51,652 bases of DNA from Bacteroidaceae bacterium (GTDB lineage Bacteria; Bacteroidota; Bacteroidia; Bacteroidales; Bacteroidaceae), in NCBI GenBank assembly GCA_024398595.1, contig JAKSIX010000010.1:1-51652 (forward strand). The letters are read 5' to 3'. Below are positions 18,516 through 27,196 of this stretch, piece after piece. Within the stretch, counting starts at the first letter, position 1, and the number at the start of each line of letters is the position of its first letter. The notes below the pieces were generated by a model that saw nothing but the letters and a program-made list of their open reading frames with translations, made no database searches and was not told where the DNA came from. A program made the translations under genes and the position numbers.

Positions 18516-19883
18516 TCACATGTCACCGAGAGGGAACCGCATACCAAGAACGATGTTTGCAGATGTCGCCTCTGTCGGAATATTATTGCTCAGTTTAACT
18601 TTCAAGCCATCACTGCCGATATAGAAGTTGAATCCTTTCGGATGGAAGTTAACCACCCACCCCATATTGGTGGCATAGCTTGAGAAAGCCAGATTGAGAG
18701 ATGCATCAAACCACTTGGCCGGAGCTATATTGACAGATGTTCGGGACTCGAAGTTATTGTAGCCGGTCATGTATGTCAGCAACTCACCGGCGCTGATCCA
18801 ATCCACCCACGGCAGACGATAGAGTATGCCGAGACGGAGCGTCGCAGTCGGATTACCCGAGAATGAGCCGGACTCTGTTTCATACAGATTGGTCATTGAC
18901 TTGAAATCCTCACCAATCTTATTAAATTGGTCTTCAATATCTGAGGTCTTGGACACATCGTGGAATCCGTCAAACTCAACAGTCTTGTTCGGATCCGTTG
19001 CGAATGTCTTTCCCTTTGACCAATTGATAAAACCGAAATCAGTTACAGATGCAGACAGGCTCAAGCCATCAACGATATCAGACATATCATACGCTGCACC
19101 CAAATCGAAGGCGAGGCCAAGCCCACTCACACCCGGAAACTTATACTTGATATCGTTCAAATCAACAGCTCCGTCGTTTTTCCTACCGTATGTGATTTCT
19201 CCGCTGGCATTCACGGTTCCGTTCATTCGGATGTTCCACCTTGATGCCATGGTTGTAGCTTCGATATGGCTGACGTTCATATCCAGATACTCCGCTCCGG
19301 CAAGAAGATGCAATGTAGCTCCAAATCTGAGTCTGTCGCCAACCATTCTGGAATGTCCAAGAGCCAGATCTGCATAGGTATTAGACCTTACACGTACATC
19401 ATCAATTGAGTATTCGCCGGGAACCAGGCCGGATTTCATAAATTCAAACAACTCTTTCGGCAGGCTTACGGTCTCATTATTCCTTACCCTGAATTCCACG
19501 GTATTGTAACCGCCGAACGAAGTGAATCCGAAAGAAAACACATTCACTGAAATTCCTGTATTCAGTTTTGTGATATCTTTCAAACCATTCAGGAACTCCA
19601 CCCTATCAACATCACCACTCATGAACGTGGTAAGTTTTCCAGGATAACTTTTAGAATTGTATATAAAGTTCGAAGCTCCGGCATTTGAAACAAAATCCGT
19701 ACCGAAGCCTCCTATTACAGGCAATGAAAAATAGTTTCTCTCCGGTGCGAAAGCAGGATTCATCTCATGTCTGGAGAAAGATCCGGAAAGGAAATATGCA
19801 CTATTCAGTCCTTGTCCGCATACAGCCAGTGTGAATGCAGATAATGCTGTTGCAAACAACAATTTTCTATAATTTCTTGCCAT
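18516..19883 (-). CDS. DUF5723 family outer-membrane beta-barrel protein
   Basis: A 455-aa protein with a signal peptide (cleavage near ...AVCGQG) and the start block NSAYFLSGSFSRHEMNPAFAPERNYFSLP typical of DUF5723 proteins. The rest alternates short amphipathic strands and ends in a strand with a terminal hydrophobic pattern (NIVLGMRFPLGDM), as for an outer-membrane barrel. Function unknown. It follows a large lipoprotein gene after 5 bases, suggesting a surface or periplasmic pair. Confidence 0.75.
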   Translation of the reverse strand: MARNYRKLLFATALSAFTLAVCGQGLNSAYFLSGSFSRHEMNPAFAPERNYFSLPVIGGFGTDFVSNAGASNFIYNSKSYPGKLTTFMSGDVDRVEFLNGLKDITKLNTGISVNVFSFGFTSFGGYNTVEFRVRNNETVSLPKELFEFMKSGLVPGEYSIDDVRVRSNTYADLALGHSRMVGDRLRFGATLHLLAGAEYLDMNVSHIEATTMASRWNIRMNGTVNASGEITYGRKNDGAVDLNDIKYKFPGVSGLGLAFDLGAAYDMSDIVDGLSLSASVTDFGFINWSKGKTFATDPNKTVEFDGFHDVSKTSDIEDQFNKIGEDFKSMTNLYETESGSFSGNPTATLRLGILYRLPWVDWISAGELLTYMTGYNNFESRTSVNIAPAKWFDASLNLAFSSYATNMGWVVNFHPKGFNFYIGSDGLKVKLSNNIPTEATSANIVLGMRFPLGDM

Positions 19884-19888
19884 ATACC

Positions 19889-21700
19889 CTATTCTTTATT
19901 TTTGTCCGACAAATCGATATTCACATTACTTATAAATAACTGTGCGTTCTTTAGAGATACGCTTTCTGTACGCTTAAGTTCAACAGCCACATCCGATTTG
20001 CAATAGCACTGTATTTTCATACTATGCCATTCCTGTATACCATCATTCCTAACCACTCCGACTATATTCACATTTGTAGTCTTCGGTTTCTCCAAAGTTC
20101 CGGCAGAAACCGTCACTTCCCTGAAGTACATTATATCCTCAGGCAATTCCTTTCCATTACCGTCCAAAGGAATAAGCTTTATCCGAACATCCATCGGCAC
20201 GGTGCTGATGACATCCGTATTGATGCGCAAATCTGCGCAAACCAGTTTGTCACGGACATCTTTCAAATCGTCATAGACATCTTGGGATTTAAGATAATTC
20301 AGCTTGATTGAATTGAACTTGAATGGTACCAGGACTTCATAATTCCCTTTTACATACAATGTAGTTCCAAAATGCACTGAATGATTTTCCGAAGTTGTAT
20401 CAACCTCAGCATCAATATCAAATGATACCGTATCCGGAACTGTCGCAAGCAACTGGTCAAGATTACTTACAAGAACATTTATCTCATCCCCCTCCGGATA
20501 GGGAACAGGGTGATTGTTCAGGACCACACTTTGGTTAAGGATTCCACCATCTGGGGCAGCAGGTATTCCAAAAGGTCCGTCATCAGGCCTGATATCATTT
20601 CCGATGACACCGCCATCTGCCGATTTTGAAGAAACGGACATGTCCACAATCAATGGAGCCGAAACATTGTCCTCCAGATTTATGTTGATTCTGACATCAC
20701 TGACTTCAAATTCGTTGTCCTTTGATTTCAAGAAAGCAATATCATCGTCCAAATTAATCGGGAACTTCTCTCTGACCTTGTCAATTGAAGGGAATGCCTT
20801 GCCTACGAAACGGCTGGCACAGAGCCTTTCAGCCGAGACCTTCATCTGCAATGCTACATTGCCGAGCTGCGATATGTCAATTCCTGCACCTGTAACAGAT
20901 ATTGTGCCGTAATAGTCTATATCGGACGAGAATACGATTCTTCTGCCGGTGTCTGAAACGACCGACCTGAGAGATGGATTGAATGACAGTCCCGACAGAC
21001 TGATTCCATTTACGCAGAAGCAACCGTCTTCAAGCTCACTGGCACTGACTACGCCATTAAGTTCTATTGACTTGCCGTTGACAGCGACTCTGCTGTCAGT
21101 TCCTGAATAGACGAGTTCTATACAATCAGGAAATTTCAGGACCATCTCTATTGACATTGTTGACAGGCCGGATGGCAGTCCATTGAATGAAAGCGAAAAA
21201 TTGACCGCAGCAGGTTCTTTCACCTCAAGCTTACAGACGCTCAACACAGCCTTGTCTACCGGCTCATCGATTTTCAGTACGGATTCTCCGCTAAACGATG
21301 CGCTCAAAGTACCACTGATCACCCCTTTTGTCAATACAGGTTGAATACCTGCAAACGTAAGATTTATCGGAGCGAACTGGGGATCCGGAATCTTTATATC
21401 CAAAGGAGAAATCACGACCTCTGTATTCTTTATGTTTCCACGTTTGCGGATTCCATACAGGTCATCATCCAGAATCCGTATGAGTGAGGCCGTGTCGGAC
21501 GGATTCACTTTAATCAACGAATCAAGCGTATATTTTCCCAAATCGTTCAGAGGCAGGATTATCTCTCCCTCCTTACCGAAGTTCATATCCAAGCTTATCT
21601 TCTTGGAAAGATCAAGATTGCCATCATGCGTTATGCACGAAGACAATGATGACAGTACTGCTACACACAGTACAAGCGTTAACGGAGACTTTTTCACCAT
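19889..21700 (-). CDS. large lipoprotein, unknown function
   Basis: A 603-aa predicted lipoprotein: MVKK, hydrophobic core and a lipobox ending LSSLSSC. The mature protein is beta-rich with repeated sandwich-like stretches and no motif I recognise; several segments read like Ig-like domains (for example VKEPAAVNFSLSFNGLP and the later VNIVGVV). It is probably surface- or periplasm-exposed and partnered with the DUF5723 barrel. The ATG at 21700 is chosen because it begins the signal peptide; an upstream TTG at 21733 is unlikely. Confidence 0.68.
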   Translation of the reverse strand: MVKKSPLTLVLCVAVLSSLSSCITHDGNLDLSKKISLDMNFGKEGEIILPLNDLGKYTLDSLIKVNPSDTASLIRILDDDLYGIRKRGNIKNTEVVISPLDIKIPDPQFAPINLTFAGIQPVLTKGVISGTLSASFSGESVLKIDEPVDKAVLSVCKLEVKEPAAVNFSLSFNGLPSGLSTMSIEMVLKFPDCIELVYSGTDSRVAVNGKSIELNGVVSASELEDGCFCVNGISLSGLSFNPSLRSVVSDTGRRIVFSSDIDYYGTISVTGAGIDISQLGNVALQMKVSAERLCASRFVGKAFPSIDKVREKFPINLDDDIAFLKSKDNEFEVSDVRININLEDNVSAPLIVDMSVSSKSADGGVIGNDIRPDDGPFGIPAAPDGGILNQSVVLNNHPVPYPEGDEINVLVSNLDQLLATVPDTVSFDIDAEVDTTSENHSVHFGTTLYVKGNYEVLVPFKFNSIKLNYLKSQDVYDDLKDVRDKLVCADLRINTDVISTVPMDVRIKLIPLDGNGKELPEDIMYFREVTVSAGTLEKPKTTNVNIVGVVRNDGIQEWHSMKIQCYCKSDVAVELKRTESVSLKNAQLFISNVNIDLSDKNKE

Positions 21701-21763
21701 CTTTTTATAAATTAAATTCCGCGAATATAACAAAAAAAACGCTATCCGTAAAAGAATATAGAT

Positions 21764-21780
21764 AAAGGCGCGGCGCCTTT
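21764..21780 (-). terminator. hairpin at the PPTase stop codon
   Basis: AAAGGCGC-G-GCGCCTTT is a perfect inverted repeat that begins on the last base of the PPTase stop codon. On the minus strand it is followed by a moderately T-rich stretch. It probably ends the PPTase transcript before the lipoprotein gene. Confidence 0.5.
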
Positions 21781-22400
21781 CATGATACCCACGTCAGGAC
21801 ATAATCATTATCGATACAATAATTCACATCGCAGCAACCATTGCTCCGGTTCCCGCACAGTCCGACACGCAGTATTCCCGACCTGGCAGGAGAAAAAGAA
21901 CGTATATGCATAGTCTTTCTGAAATCGGAAAATTCCTCCCCTAACAATTTGAACACGCACTCCTTGGCAGACCAGCATACTGTTGCAGAATCAGGGTCCG
22001 CATATTTCCCCCCTTCAGCCTCGAATCGGGGAACAAGCTTCAAGGCCCGTGGAGAACGTGTTTCAATATCCACCCCGACTGGAATTCCAGTATTCAGGAA
22101 CACGGCCGCGTAGCCATCTGTATGGGATATGCTGATGAACAGCTTACCGTCAAGATAAGGACTGCCGTCCTCACGATAATGAATGCGCATTGCACAGTTC
22201 TTCTCTCCGATATGCTGCAGCATACAGTAAAGCAGCGCACGCACGGCGCATTTCTCACGAAGCCTCTTGGGAGAAGAGACACCAGACAGATCATCGCACA
22301 TACCTGCACCCGCCAGCCCTGTCAGTTCGCCAGCAGTCTCATCTATTTTCCACACGCCGACACAGCCGGCACCGGATGTAATCAATTTTATCAGTGGCAT
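21780..22400 (-). CDS. 4'-phosphopantetheinyl transferase superfamily protein
   Basis: A 206-aa Sfp-like enzyme expected to load phosphopantetheine onto carrier proteins. The metal-binding GVDIE motif and the WSAKECVFKLLG block (WxxKE) are in the right order, as is the SISHTDGYAAV motif. No carrier-protein or synthase gene lies in the window, so it probably serves acyl carrier protein or a distant pathway. It starts next to the ssb terminator and may depend on read-through or its own unseen promoter. Confidence 0.82.
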   Translation of the reverse strand: MPLIKLITSGAGCVGVWKIDETAGELTGLAGAGMCDDLSGVSSPKRLREKCAVRALLYCMLQHIGEKNCAMRIHYREDGSPYLDGKLFISISHTDGYAAVFLNTGIPVGVDIETRSPRALKLVPRFEAEGGKYADPDSATVCWSAKECVFKLLGEEFSDFRKTMHIRSFSPARSGILRVGLCGNRSNGCCDVNYCIDNDYVLTWVS

Positions 22401-22401
22401 A

Positions 22402-22444
22402 ATAAAAAACGGCTAAGGTGGATACAAGCGTATCACTTTAGCCG
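22402..22444 (-). terminator. intrinsic terminator of ssb
   Basis: The stem CGGCTAAGGTG-G-ATAC (22410-22425) pairs with 22430-22444, with one bulged G and one wobble. It is followed on the minus strand by a T-run (22402-22409). It is a good intrinsic terminator 20 bases after the ssb stop. Confidence 0.78.
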
Positions 22445-22463
22445 TAATCAGACCTGTCAAATA

Positions 22464-22889
22464 TCAGAACGGCATTCCATCCGTCGGAGTTTGGCTGACA
22501 CCAGCCTCATCCTGACCGGAAGTCTGCTGATCCTGCACATTCTGCTTCGGATTCGCACGTGAGGAAAGCATCTCCATGTTGTCAACATAGACTTCGGTAA
22601 CATACCGTTTGATACCATTCTGGTCATCATACGAATGTGAGCGAAGGCTTCCCTCCACATAGAGTTTGTCACCTTTATGTACGTATTTTTCAACGGTCTC
22701 AGCCAATCCGCGCCAGAAGACGAGATTGTGCCACTCTGTTCTCTCCGGTACCTGTGTACCGTTCGGCAACGTTCTTGCCCTGTCTGTAGTCGCCAACGTG
22801 ACACTGGCTACGCAATAACCGTTATCACGATACCTTACATCAGGATCCTTACCGACATTGCCAATCAACATTACTTTGTTTAAAGACAT
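22464..22889 (-). CDS. ssb: single-stranded DNA-binding protein
   Basis: A 141-aa SSB: an OB fold from MSLNKVMLIGNVGKDPDVRY through about residue 105, with WHNLVFWRGLAE and KGDKLYVEGSLR. A short Gln-rich linker and an acidic-type tail ending DGMPF follow, the docking tip for partner proteins. The ATG at 22889 fits the conserved N terminus; the longer open frame is not used. It is divergent from the HU gene, with a -7-like TATATTTG at 22919-22926. Confidence 0.93.
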   Translation of the reverse strand: MSLNKVMLIGNVGKDPDVRYRDNGYCVASVTLATTDRARTLPNGTQVPERTEWHNLVFWRGLAETVEKYVHKGDKLYVEGSLRSHSYDDQNGIKRYVTEVYVDNMEMLSSRANPKQNVQDQQTSGQDEAGVSQTPTDGMPF

Positions 22890-22918
22890 GATTTTTGGTA
22901 TTAATGAATTTACAGTTA

Positions 22919-22926
22919 CAAATATA
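22919..22926 (-). promoter_or_regulatory. candidate ssb -7 element
   Basis: TATATTTG on the minus strand fits TAnnTTTG. No good TTTG lies at the usual 20-23 bases, so this is a partial promoter match only. Confidence 0.35.
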
Positions 22927-22994
22927 CGACAATTCGTCAAAACAAGCGTCGAAGACGCAAAAACATAAGCAATTCAGTTAAAAAATAAGTTGTT

Positions 22995-23028
22995 TTTGCA
23001 GCAACTACTAAAATAAAGCGTATATTTG
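22995..23028 (+). promoter_or_regulatory. promoter of the HU operon
   Basis: TTTG (22995-22998), 22-base spacer, TATATTTG (23021-23028), an exact Bacteroidota match. Start predicted near 23035, giving a leader of about 33 bases before the HU ATG. Confidence 0.7.
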
Positions 23029-23067
23029 CGGACTCAAACAAACATTATCATTTAATAAATAGAAATT

Positions 23068-23343
23068 ATGACTAAAGCAGAAATTGTAAATGAGATTGCG
23101 AAGAGAACCGGTTTGGATAAAGTTGACACGCTTGCATGTGTTGAGGCTTTTATGGCTGTAGTCAAGGATTCTCTGAAGGAAGGTGAGCCTGTATATCTTC
23201 GCGGTTTTGGCAGTTTCATAATCAAGAAGAGGGCAGCAAAGGCCGCTCGCGATATTCTCAAGAACACGACAATCACCGTTCCTGAGCACGATATTCCATC
23301 ATTCAAGCCAGCAAAGACATTCGCTGCAGCTGTAAGAAAGTAA
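23068..23343 (+). CDS. HU family DNA-binding protein
   Basis: A 91-aa histone-like protein of the HU/IHF family, nucleoid-associated. It starts MTKAEIVNEIAKRTGL, has the helical dimerisation body and the beta-arm region around GFGSFIIKKRAAKAARDI, then the PSFKPAKTFAAAV ending. Length is typical. It is probably co-transcribed with the 29-aa basic protein 22 bases downstream, and the pair is closed by a terminator. Confidence 0.92.
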   Translation: MTKAEIVNEIAKRTGLDKVDTLACVEAFMAVVKDSLKEGEPVYLRGFGSFIIKKRAAKAARDILKNTTITVPEHDIPSFKPAKTFAAAVRK

Positions 23344-23365
23344 TCAACTATAAATACGTTTCATT

Positions 23366-23455
23366 ATGCCAAGCGGAAAGAAGAAAAAAAGACACAAGAT
23401 GTCAACCCACAAGCGTAAGAAAAGACTGAGAAAGAACAGACACAAGAGCAAATAA
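23366..23455 (+). CDS. 29-aa basic protein, mS38/bS22-like
   Basis: A tiny frame MPSGKKKKRHKMSTHKRKKR... ending RHKSK, more than half Lys/Arg/His. It matches a small protein conserved across Bacteroidota that carries the AURKAIP1/COX24-type signature (basic K-R-H block with RKKRLRKNRHK). Relatives are the mitochondrial small-subunit protein mS38 and mycobacterial bS22, so a structural role on the 30S subunit is likely. The assignment is from pattern memory. It lies between HU and an intrinsic terminator, so it should be expressed strongly. Confidence 0.75.
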   Translation: MPSGKKKKRHKMSTHKRKKRLRKNRHKSK

Positions 23456-23479
23456 ATCAGTCTTGCTTGGGACAGAGTT

Positions 23480-23527
23480 CAAAAAACAAACTTGCCGGGT
23501 ATTCCGGACTATCAAGTTTGTTTTTTG
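23480..23527 (+). terminator. intrinsic terminator of the HU operon
   Basis: CAAAAAACAAACTTG (23480-23494) is an exact inverted match to 23513-23527, with an inner CCGG/CCGG pair in the loop and a T-rich 3' arm continuing to 23531. It is strong and potentially bidirectional. Confidence 0.8.
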
Positions 23528-23563
23528 TTTTAGGAACACATTCGTACAGACATAGAAACAACG

Positions 23564-25135
23564 ATGACCAGTCAGCTATTTGTAGATGTACAGCCCGATG
23601 ATATTTCCATAGCCATTACAGAAGACAGTACTTTGGTGGAGTATCAGAAAGAAAGCCGCGAAATGGCATTCTCTGTAGGGAATATCTATCTTGGCAGAGT
23701 CAAAAAGCTTATGCCTGGCCTCAACGCGTGCTTCATTGACATAGGCTCCGAAAAAGAGGCTTTCCTGCATTTTCAGGATTTGGGGGAGCAGTTCACATCT
23801 ATCCAGAAATACCTGAAGCAGGTGTCGTCCAACAAGAAAAAGCTATATCCGTTTGACAATGCCACAAGACAGCCGCAATTGCCCGACAGTGCGGGCATTA
23901 CACAGGCTCTCCAACAGGGTGATGAGATTCTGGTTCAGATAGCGAAAGAACCTATATCCACAAAAGGCCCCAGACTGACAGGAGACATATCATTTGCCGG
24001 CAGATATCTGGTGCTGATTCCATTCGGAGACAAAGTGTCGGTATCGACGAAAATAAAGAATTCTGCAGAAAGGGCGCGATTGAAGCAGCTGATGCAAAGC
24101 ATAAAGCCAAAAAACTGCGGAATAATAGTGCGTACTGTAGCCGAGGACAAACGCGCTGCCGATCTGGACGCAGAACTGTCTGTGCTGATACACAGATGGG
24201 AAGGATGTATGGCCGAAGTACACAAATCCCAAAAGCCCCCTACTCTCGCATACGAGGAAACGAGCCGTACGATAGCGTTGCTGCGCGACCTGCTGAACTC
24301 TTCATACGAATCCATATATGTAAATGATGAGAAGACGTACGGCGAAATCCGGGACTACGTATCCCTTATTGCGCCTGAGAGTCTGGACATTGTCAAGCTG
24401 TACAAGGGAGACCTGCCGATATTCGACAATTTTGCAATAACAAAGCAGATCAAATCCTCCTTCGGCAGGATTGTATCTTACAAAAACGGTGCATATCTGG
24501 TCATTGAGCACACAGAGGCACTGCACGTAGTCGATGTTAACAGCGGGCACCGCGTGAAATCAGACAATCAGGAGGACAATGCCCTGGAGGTCAACCTCGG
24601 AGCGGCCGATGAACTTGCCAGACAGTTCCGGCTACGCGACATGGGCGGTATCATAGTCATTGATTTCATTGACATGGACCGGGCCGAAAACAGACAGAAG
24701 CTGTACGAGAGAATGTGCAGCAACATGCAGAACGACCGTGCCAAGCATAACATTCTCCCTCTGAGCAAGTTCGGGCTGATGCAGATTACACGGCAGAGAG
24801 TGCGTCCTGTAATGGATGTGCCCGTAGACGAGACATGTCCGACCTGTTTCGGGAAAGGCATAGTAAAGCCGTCAATACTCTTCACGGATCAGTTAGAGAG
24901 TAAAATAGAGTGTCTGGTCAGGAAAAACGGTGTCAGAAAATTCAAGCTGTTCGTACATCCTTTCGTTGACGCATATCTGAGCAAAGGCATCATATCCACA
25001 AAAAAACGATGGAAGCTGAAATACGGTTTCGGAATAGACATTTACCCGGATCAGAGTCTTCCCCTGCTTGCCTATAAATTCAAGGATTCCCAGGGTAAGG
25101 AATTTGACATGAAAGAAGAGCAGGAACTTATCTGA
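23564..25135 (+). CDS. rng: ribonuclease E/G family
   Basis: A 523-aa endoribonuclease of the RNase E/G family. The S1 RNA-binding domain is at about 37-130; the DNase I-like catalytic core has the two expected aspartates (VDVNSGHR and IVIDFIDMD). The Zn-link motif is CPTCFGKG, with both cysteines that join protomers. There is no long disordered C-terminal scaffold, so it resembles RNase G rather than full RNase E. The role is rRNA maturation and mRNA decay. It follows the HU/ribosomal-protein operon and overlaps the convergent glucosaminidase gene by 8 bases. Confidence 0.88.
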   Translation: MTSQLFVDVQPDDISIAITEDSTLVEYQKESREMAFSVGNIYLGRVKKLMPGLNACFIDIGSEKEAFLHFQDLGEQFTSIQKYLKQVSSNKKKLYPFDNATRQPQLPDSAGITQALQQGDEILVQIAKEPISTKGPRLTGDISFAGRYLVLIPFGDKVSVSTKIKNSAERARLKQLMQSIKPKNCGIIVRTVAEDKRAADLDAELSVLIHRWEGCMAEVHKSQKPPTLAYEETSRTIALLRDLLNSSYESIYVNDEKTYGEIRDYVSLIAPESLDIVKLYKGDLPIFDNFAITKQIKSSFGRIVSYKNGAYLVIEHTEALHVVDVNSGHRVKSDNQEDNALEVNLGAADELARQFRLRDMGGIIVIDFIDMDRAENRQKLYERMCSNMQNDRAKHNILPLSKFGLMQITRQRVRPVMDVPVDETCPTCFGKGIVKPSILFTDQLESKIECLVRKNGVRKFKLFVHPFVDAYLSKGIISTKKRWKLKYGFGIDIYPDQSLPLLAYKFKDSQGKEFDMKEEQELI

Positions 25136-26027
25136 CGCGAAGTTCCATACCGACAGAAAGAGGATTATCCTGACTGATACGATTCTTGCGGATCAGACAA
25201 TTCATCCGCACGCCATACAGTTGCGATATTGACCAGAGACTTTCATCCGGTCTGACCACGTGTGTGCCGTACTCTTTGGATGCTCTGCATTTCTTTTTCT
25301 CAAGATATATGACACTGCCTTCCGACGGGACGAATTTCCTGTCTATCTCATTATAACGGCGCAGTTTCCCACGCGATGTATGAAACTCCCGCGCTATATT
25401 CTTCAGAGTCTCATCATATCCTATACGTACATATAGCAATCCATTGGACAGATACGTCTGACGGGAAATCTGATTTGACGGCGATTGTTTCCCGGCTCTG
25501 CGGGAGCCTTTCCTTCCATCGTACCTGTCCAGTCCGTACAGTTCAATGATTTCTATCAGTTTCCTCGCATAATTCGGATTAGTGGCATAGCCGGCTTTCT
25601 TGAGCCCGTTGGCCCACCCCTTGTAGTCTGTCAGCTTCAATTCAAACAATGAAGCATATCTTGAACCTGATGCCAGAAATTTTGAATGATCCTCAAACGA
25701 AGCCTGCACCGATCCGTATTTGCGGAAGCAATCACCGCGACGGTCATCATCATAATACATCTTACGGCCTTTCCAGTCAGAATGGCACTTTATGCCGAAA
25801 TGGTTATTGCCCTCGACAGCCAGCATACTGCGTCCTGCATCCGACTCTATAAGTCCCTGCGCCAGAGTAATACTTGCCGGCACATGGTACTTGTGCATCT
25901 GATCCACAGCCATATCCTTGTATTTGCCGATGTATGCTTCGTAAGCACTGTTCCGGGTCTGCGCAATGGAGCAGAGCGGAATAATGGAAAAGAACAGCCA
26001 TACAGACAATAAAAACCTACAAGACAT
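25128..26027 (-). CDS. N-acetylglucosaminidase with LysM domains
   Basis: A 299-aa secreted peptidoglycan hydrolase. The signal peptide (1-23, cleavage near SIAQ) is followed by a glucosaminidase domain (about 30-165) with ITLAQGLIESDAGRSMLAVEGNNHFGIKCH, including the catalytic Glu in LIESD. Two LysM-type segments (about 185-235 and 255-298; the second reads THVVRPDESLWSISQLYGV) bind peptidoglycan. The ATG at 26027 is taken; a GTG one codon upstream is possible. Predicted activity: cleavage of GlcNAc-MurNAc linkages in the periplasm during growth or division. Confidence 0.88.
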   Translation of the reverse strand: MSCRFLLSVWLFFSIIPLCSIAQTRNSAYEAYIGKYKDMAVDQMHKYHVPASITLAQGLIESDAGRSMLAVEGNNHFGIKCHSDWKGRKMYYDDDRRGDCFRKYGSVQASFEDHSKFLASGSRYASLFELKLTDYKGWANGLKKAGYATNPNYARKLIEIIELYGLDRYDGRKGSRRAGKQSPSNQISRQTYLSNGLLYVRIGYDETLKNIAREFHTSRGKLRRYNEIDRKFVPSEGSVIYLEKKKCRASKEYGTHVVRPDESLWSISQLYGVRMNCLIRKNRISQDNPLSVGMELRVR

Positions 26028-26053
26028 CACGCTATGGACAAGTTTTCATAAAC

Positions 26054-26095
26054 CACGGCAAATATACACAAATTCAAGATTCGCCGTGTTCCAAA
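26054..26095 (-). promoter_or_regulatory. putative glucosaminidase promoter flanked by an inverted repeat
   Basis: Minus-strand TATATTTG (26059-26066) fits the -7 element; the nearest TTTG (26092-26095) is at 25 bases, slightly long. The element is bracketed by CACGGC (26054-26059) and GCCGTG (26083-26088), which could be an operator or chance. Confidence 0.35.
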
Positions 26096-26184
26096 CAACT
26101 GCCATTCAAGGTCTGTCAGGGTTAGAATCTGTTTTGCAGGCAGATTTTTGCCGGAGGATAATTGTCATTGTCCAAGCTTATTGG

Positions 26185-26192
26185 TAACTTTG
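26185..26192 (+). promoter_or_regulatory. -7 element of the binding-protein gene
   Basis: TAACTTTG is an exact TAnnTTTG, 26 bases before the ATG at 26218. No clear TTTG is present at the expected distance, so the promoter may need an activator. Confidence 0.4.
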
Positions 26193-26217
26193 CAGACTCT
26201 AACAATCTATATGTGAT

Positions 26218-27165
26218 ATGAAGAAGACTTTATTATTTATGGCTATTCCAATGTTTGCCTTATTGTTTGCGGGATGTTCAAATAACGGGGAGGACAATGC
26301 AGAAGATGCCGTTATGGTAATTCTCAAAAAGAAGGACCTGAAAGGTGTAGGCTACTGGGATCAGGTAGCATCTGCAATAGACAAGGAATGCGCAATCAAA
26401 GGCGTGAAGGCTGTAATCAGATATACAGGCAGCGATGCTGACTATCAAAGCCAGATCAACGCCATTGACGAGATGAAAAAGCTCAATTATCGTTTCAAAG
26501 GCATAGTAGCTGTTCCAATCTATTCCAAAGGCCAGCATGAAGTTGAGGAAAGCATACTTGAAGTAGCGGAGGAGTCCAACATACCTATCGTCATCATAGA
26601 CACTCCTGTCAGTGAAGACGAAAGTCCGCTTAAAGGCAAATACCGCGCGTATGTAGGTACAGACAATGAAGCGGCAGGACGGTTGCTTGCCCAAAAAGTA
26701 AATGCAACGAGTGACAATATTCTATCCGCGTGTTCAAAAGCAAGCAATGCCGGTCATCTCCGCTACAAAGGGTTCTGCTCCGTCAAAGAAGAAACAGCAC
26801 TTTGGGAAGCGACGGAAGACGAAGCAATCAATATTGTTCAGAAGCTCAAAGATTTTCCAAATGTCACAGACATTGTTTATTTCAACGGCAGTTTGTCCGG
26901 CAATGAAGAAGTTCTGAATTCACTTGAAAAAGACAACAAGTCCGTTTATACTTTCGATGTCTTTGAACCAACGCTCCAGAAACTCATCAACGGCAATGTA
27001 ATAAAGGGGATACTGGCTCAGCAGACATTTGAAATGGGAAAGGAGGCAGTAGATGCATTATTCAACAGCCACGTAGAAAGCCCAATCTACATTAACCCGA
27101 TTTACATAACCAAGGACAATCTGGAATCAGACGATGTGAAGCCTTTCCTGGATTTCTTCAAATAA
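26218..27165 (+). CDS. sugar-type substrate-binding lipoprotein (orphan)
   Basis: A 315-aa periplasmic binding protein of the RbsB/Peripla_BP_4 type with a lipobox (LLFAGC, Cys20). Typical elements are the early DADYQ-like stretch (TGSDADYQSQINAIDEM), VPIVIIDTPV, YVGTDNEAAGR near the hinge and VYTFDVFE late in the second lobe. No ABC permease, ATPase or sensor partner is adjacent. The next gene, 31 bases on, is cytidine deaminase, which raises the possibility of a ribose or nucleoside ligand; that is inference. It may act as a sensor ligand-binder rather than part of a transporter. Confidence 0.78.
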   Translation: MKKTLLFMAIPMFALLFAGCSNNGEDNAEDAVMVILKKKDLKGVGYWDQVASAIDKECAIKGVKAVIRYTGSDADYQSQINAIDEMKKLNYRFKGIVAVPIYSKGQHEVEESILEVAEESNIPIVIIDTPVSEDESPLKGKYRAYVGTDNEAAGRLLAQKVNATSDNILSACSKASNAGHLRYKGFCSVKEETALWEATEDEAINIVQKLKDFPNVTDIVYFNGSLSGNEEVLNSLEKDNKSVYTFDVFEPTLQKLINGNVIKGILAQQTFEMGKEAVDALFNSHVESPIYINPIYITKDNLESDDVKPFLDFFK

Positions 27166-27196
27166 TGTCCGCAGGCAGTAGGAACCTGTTTTGAAA

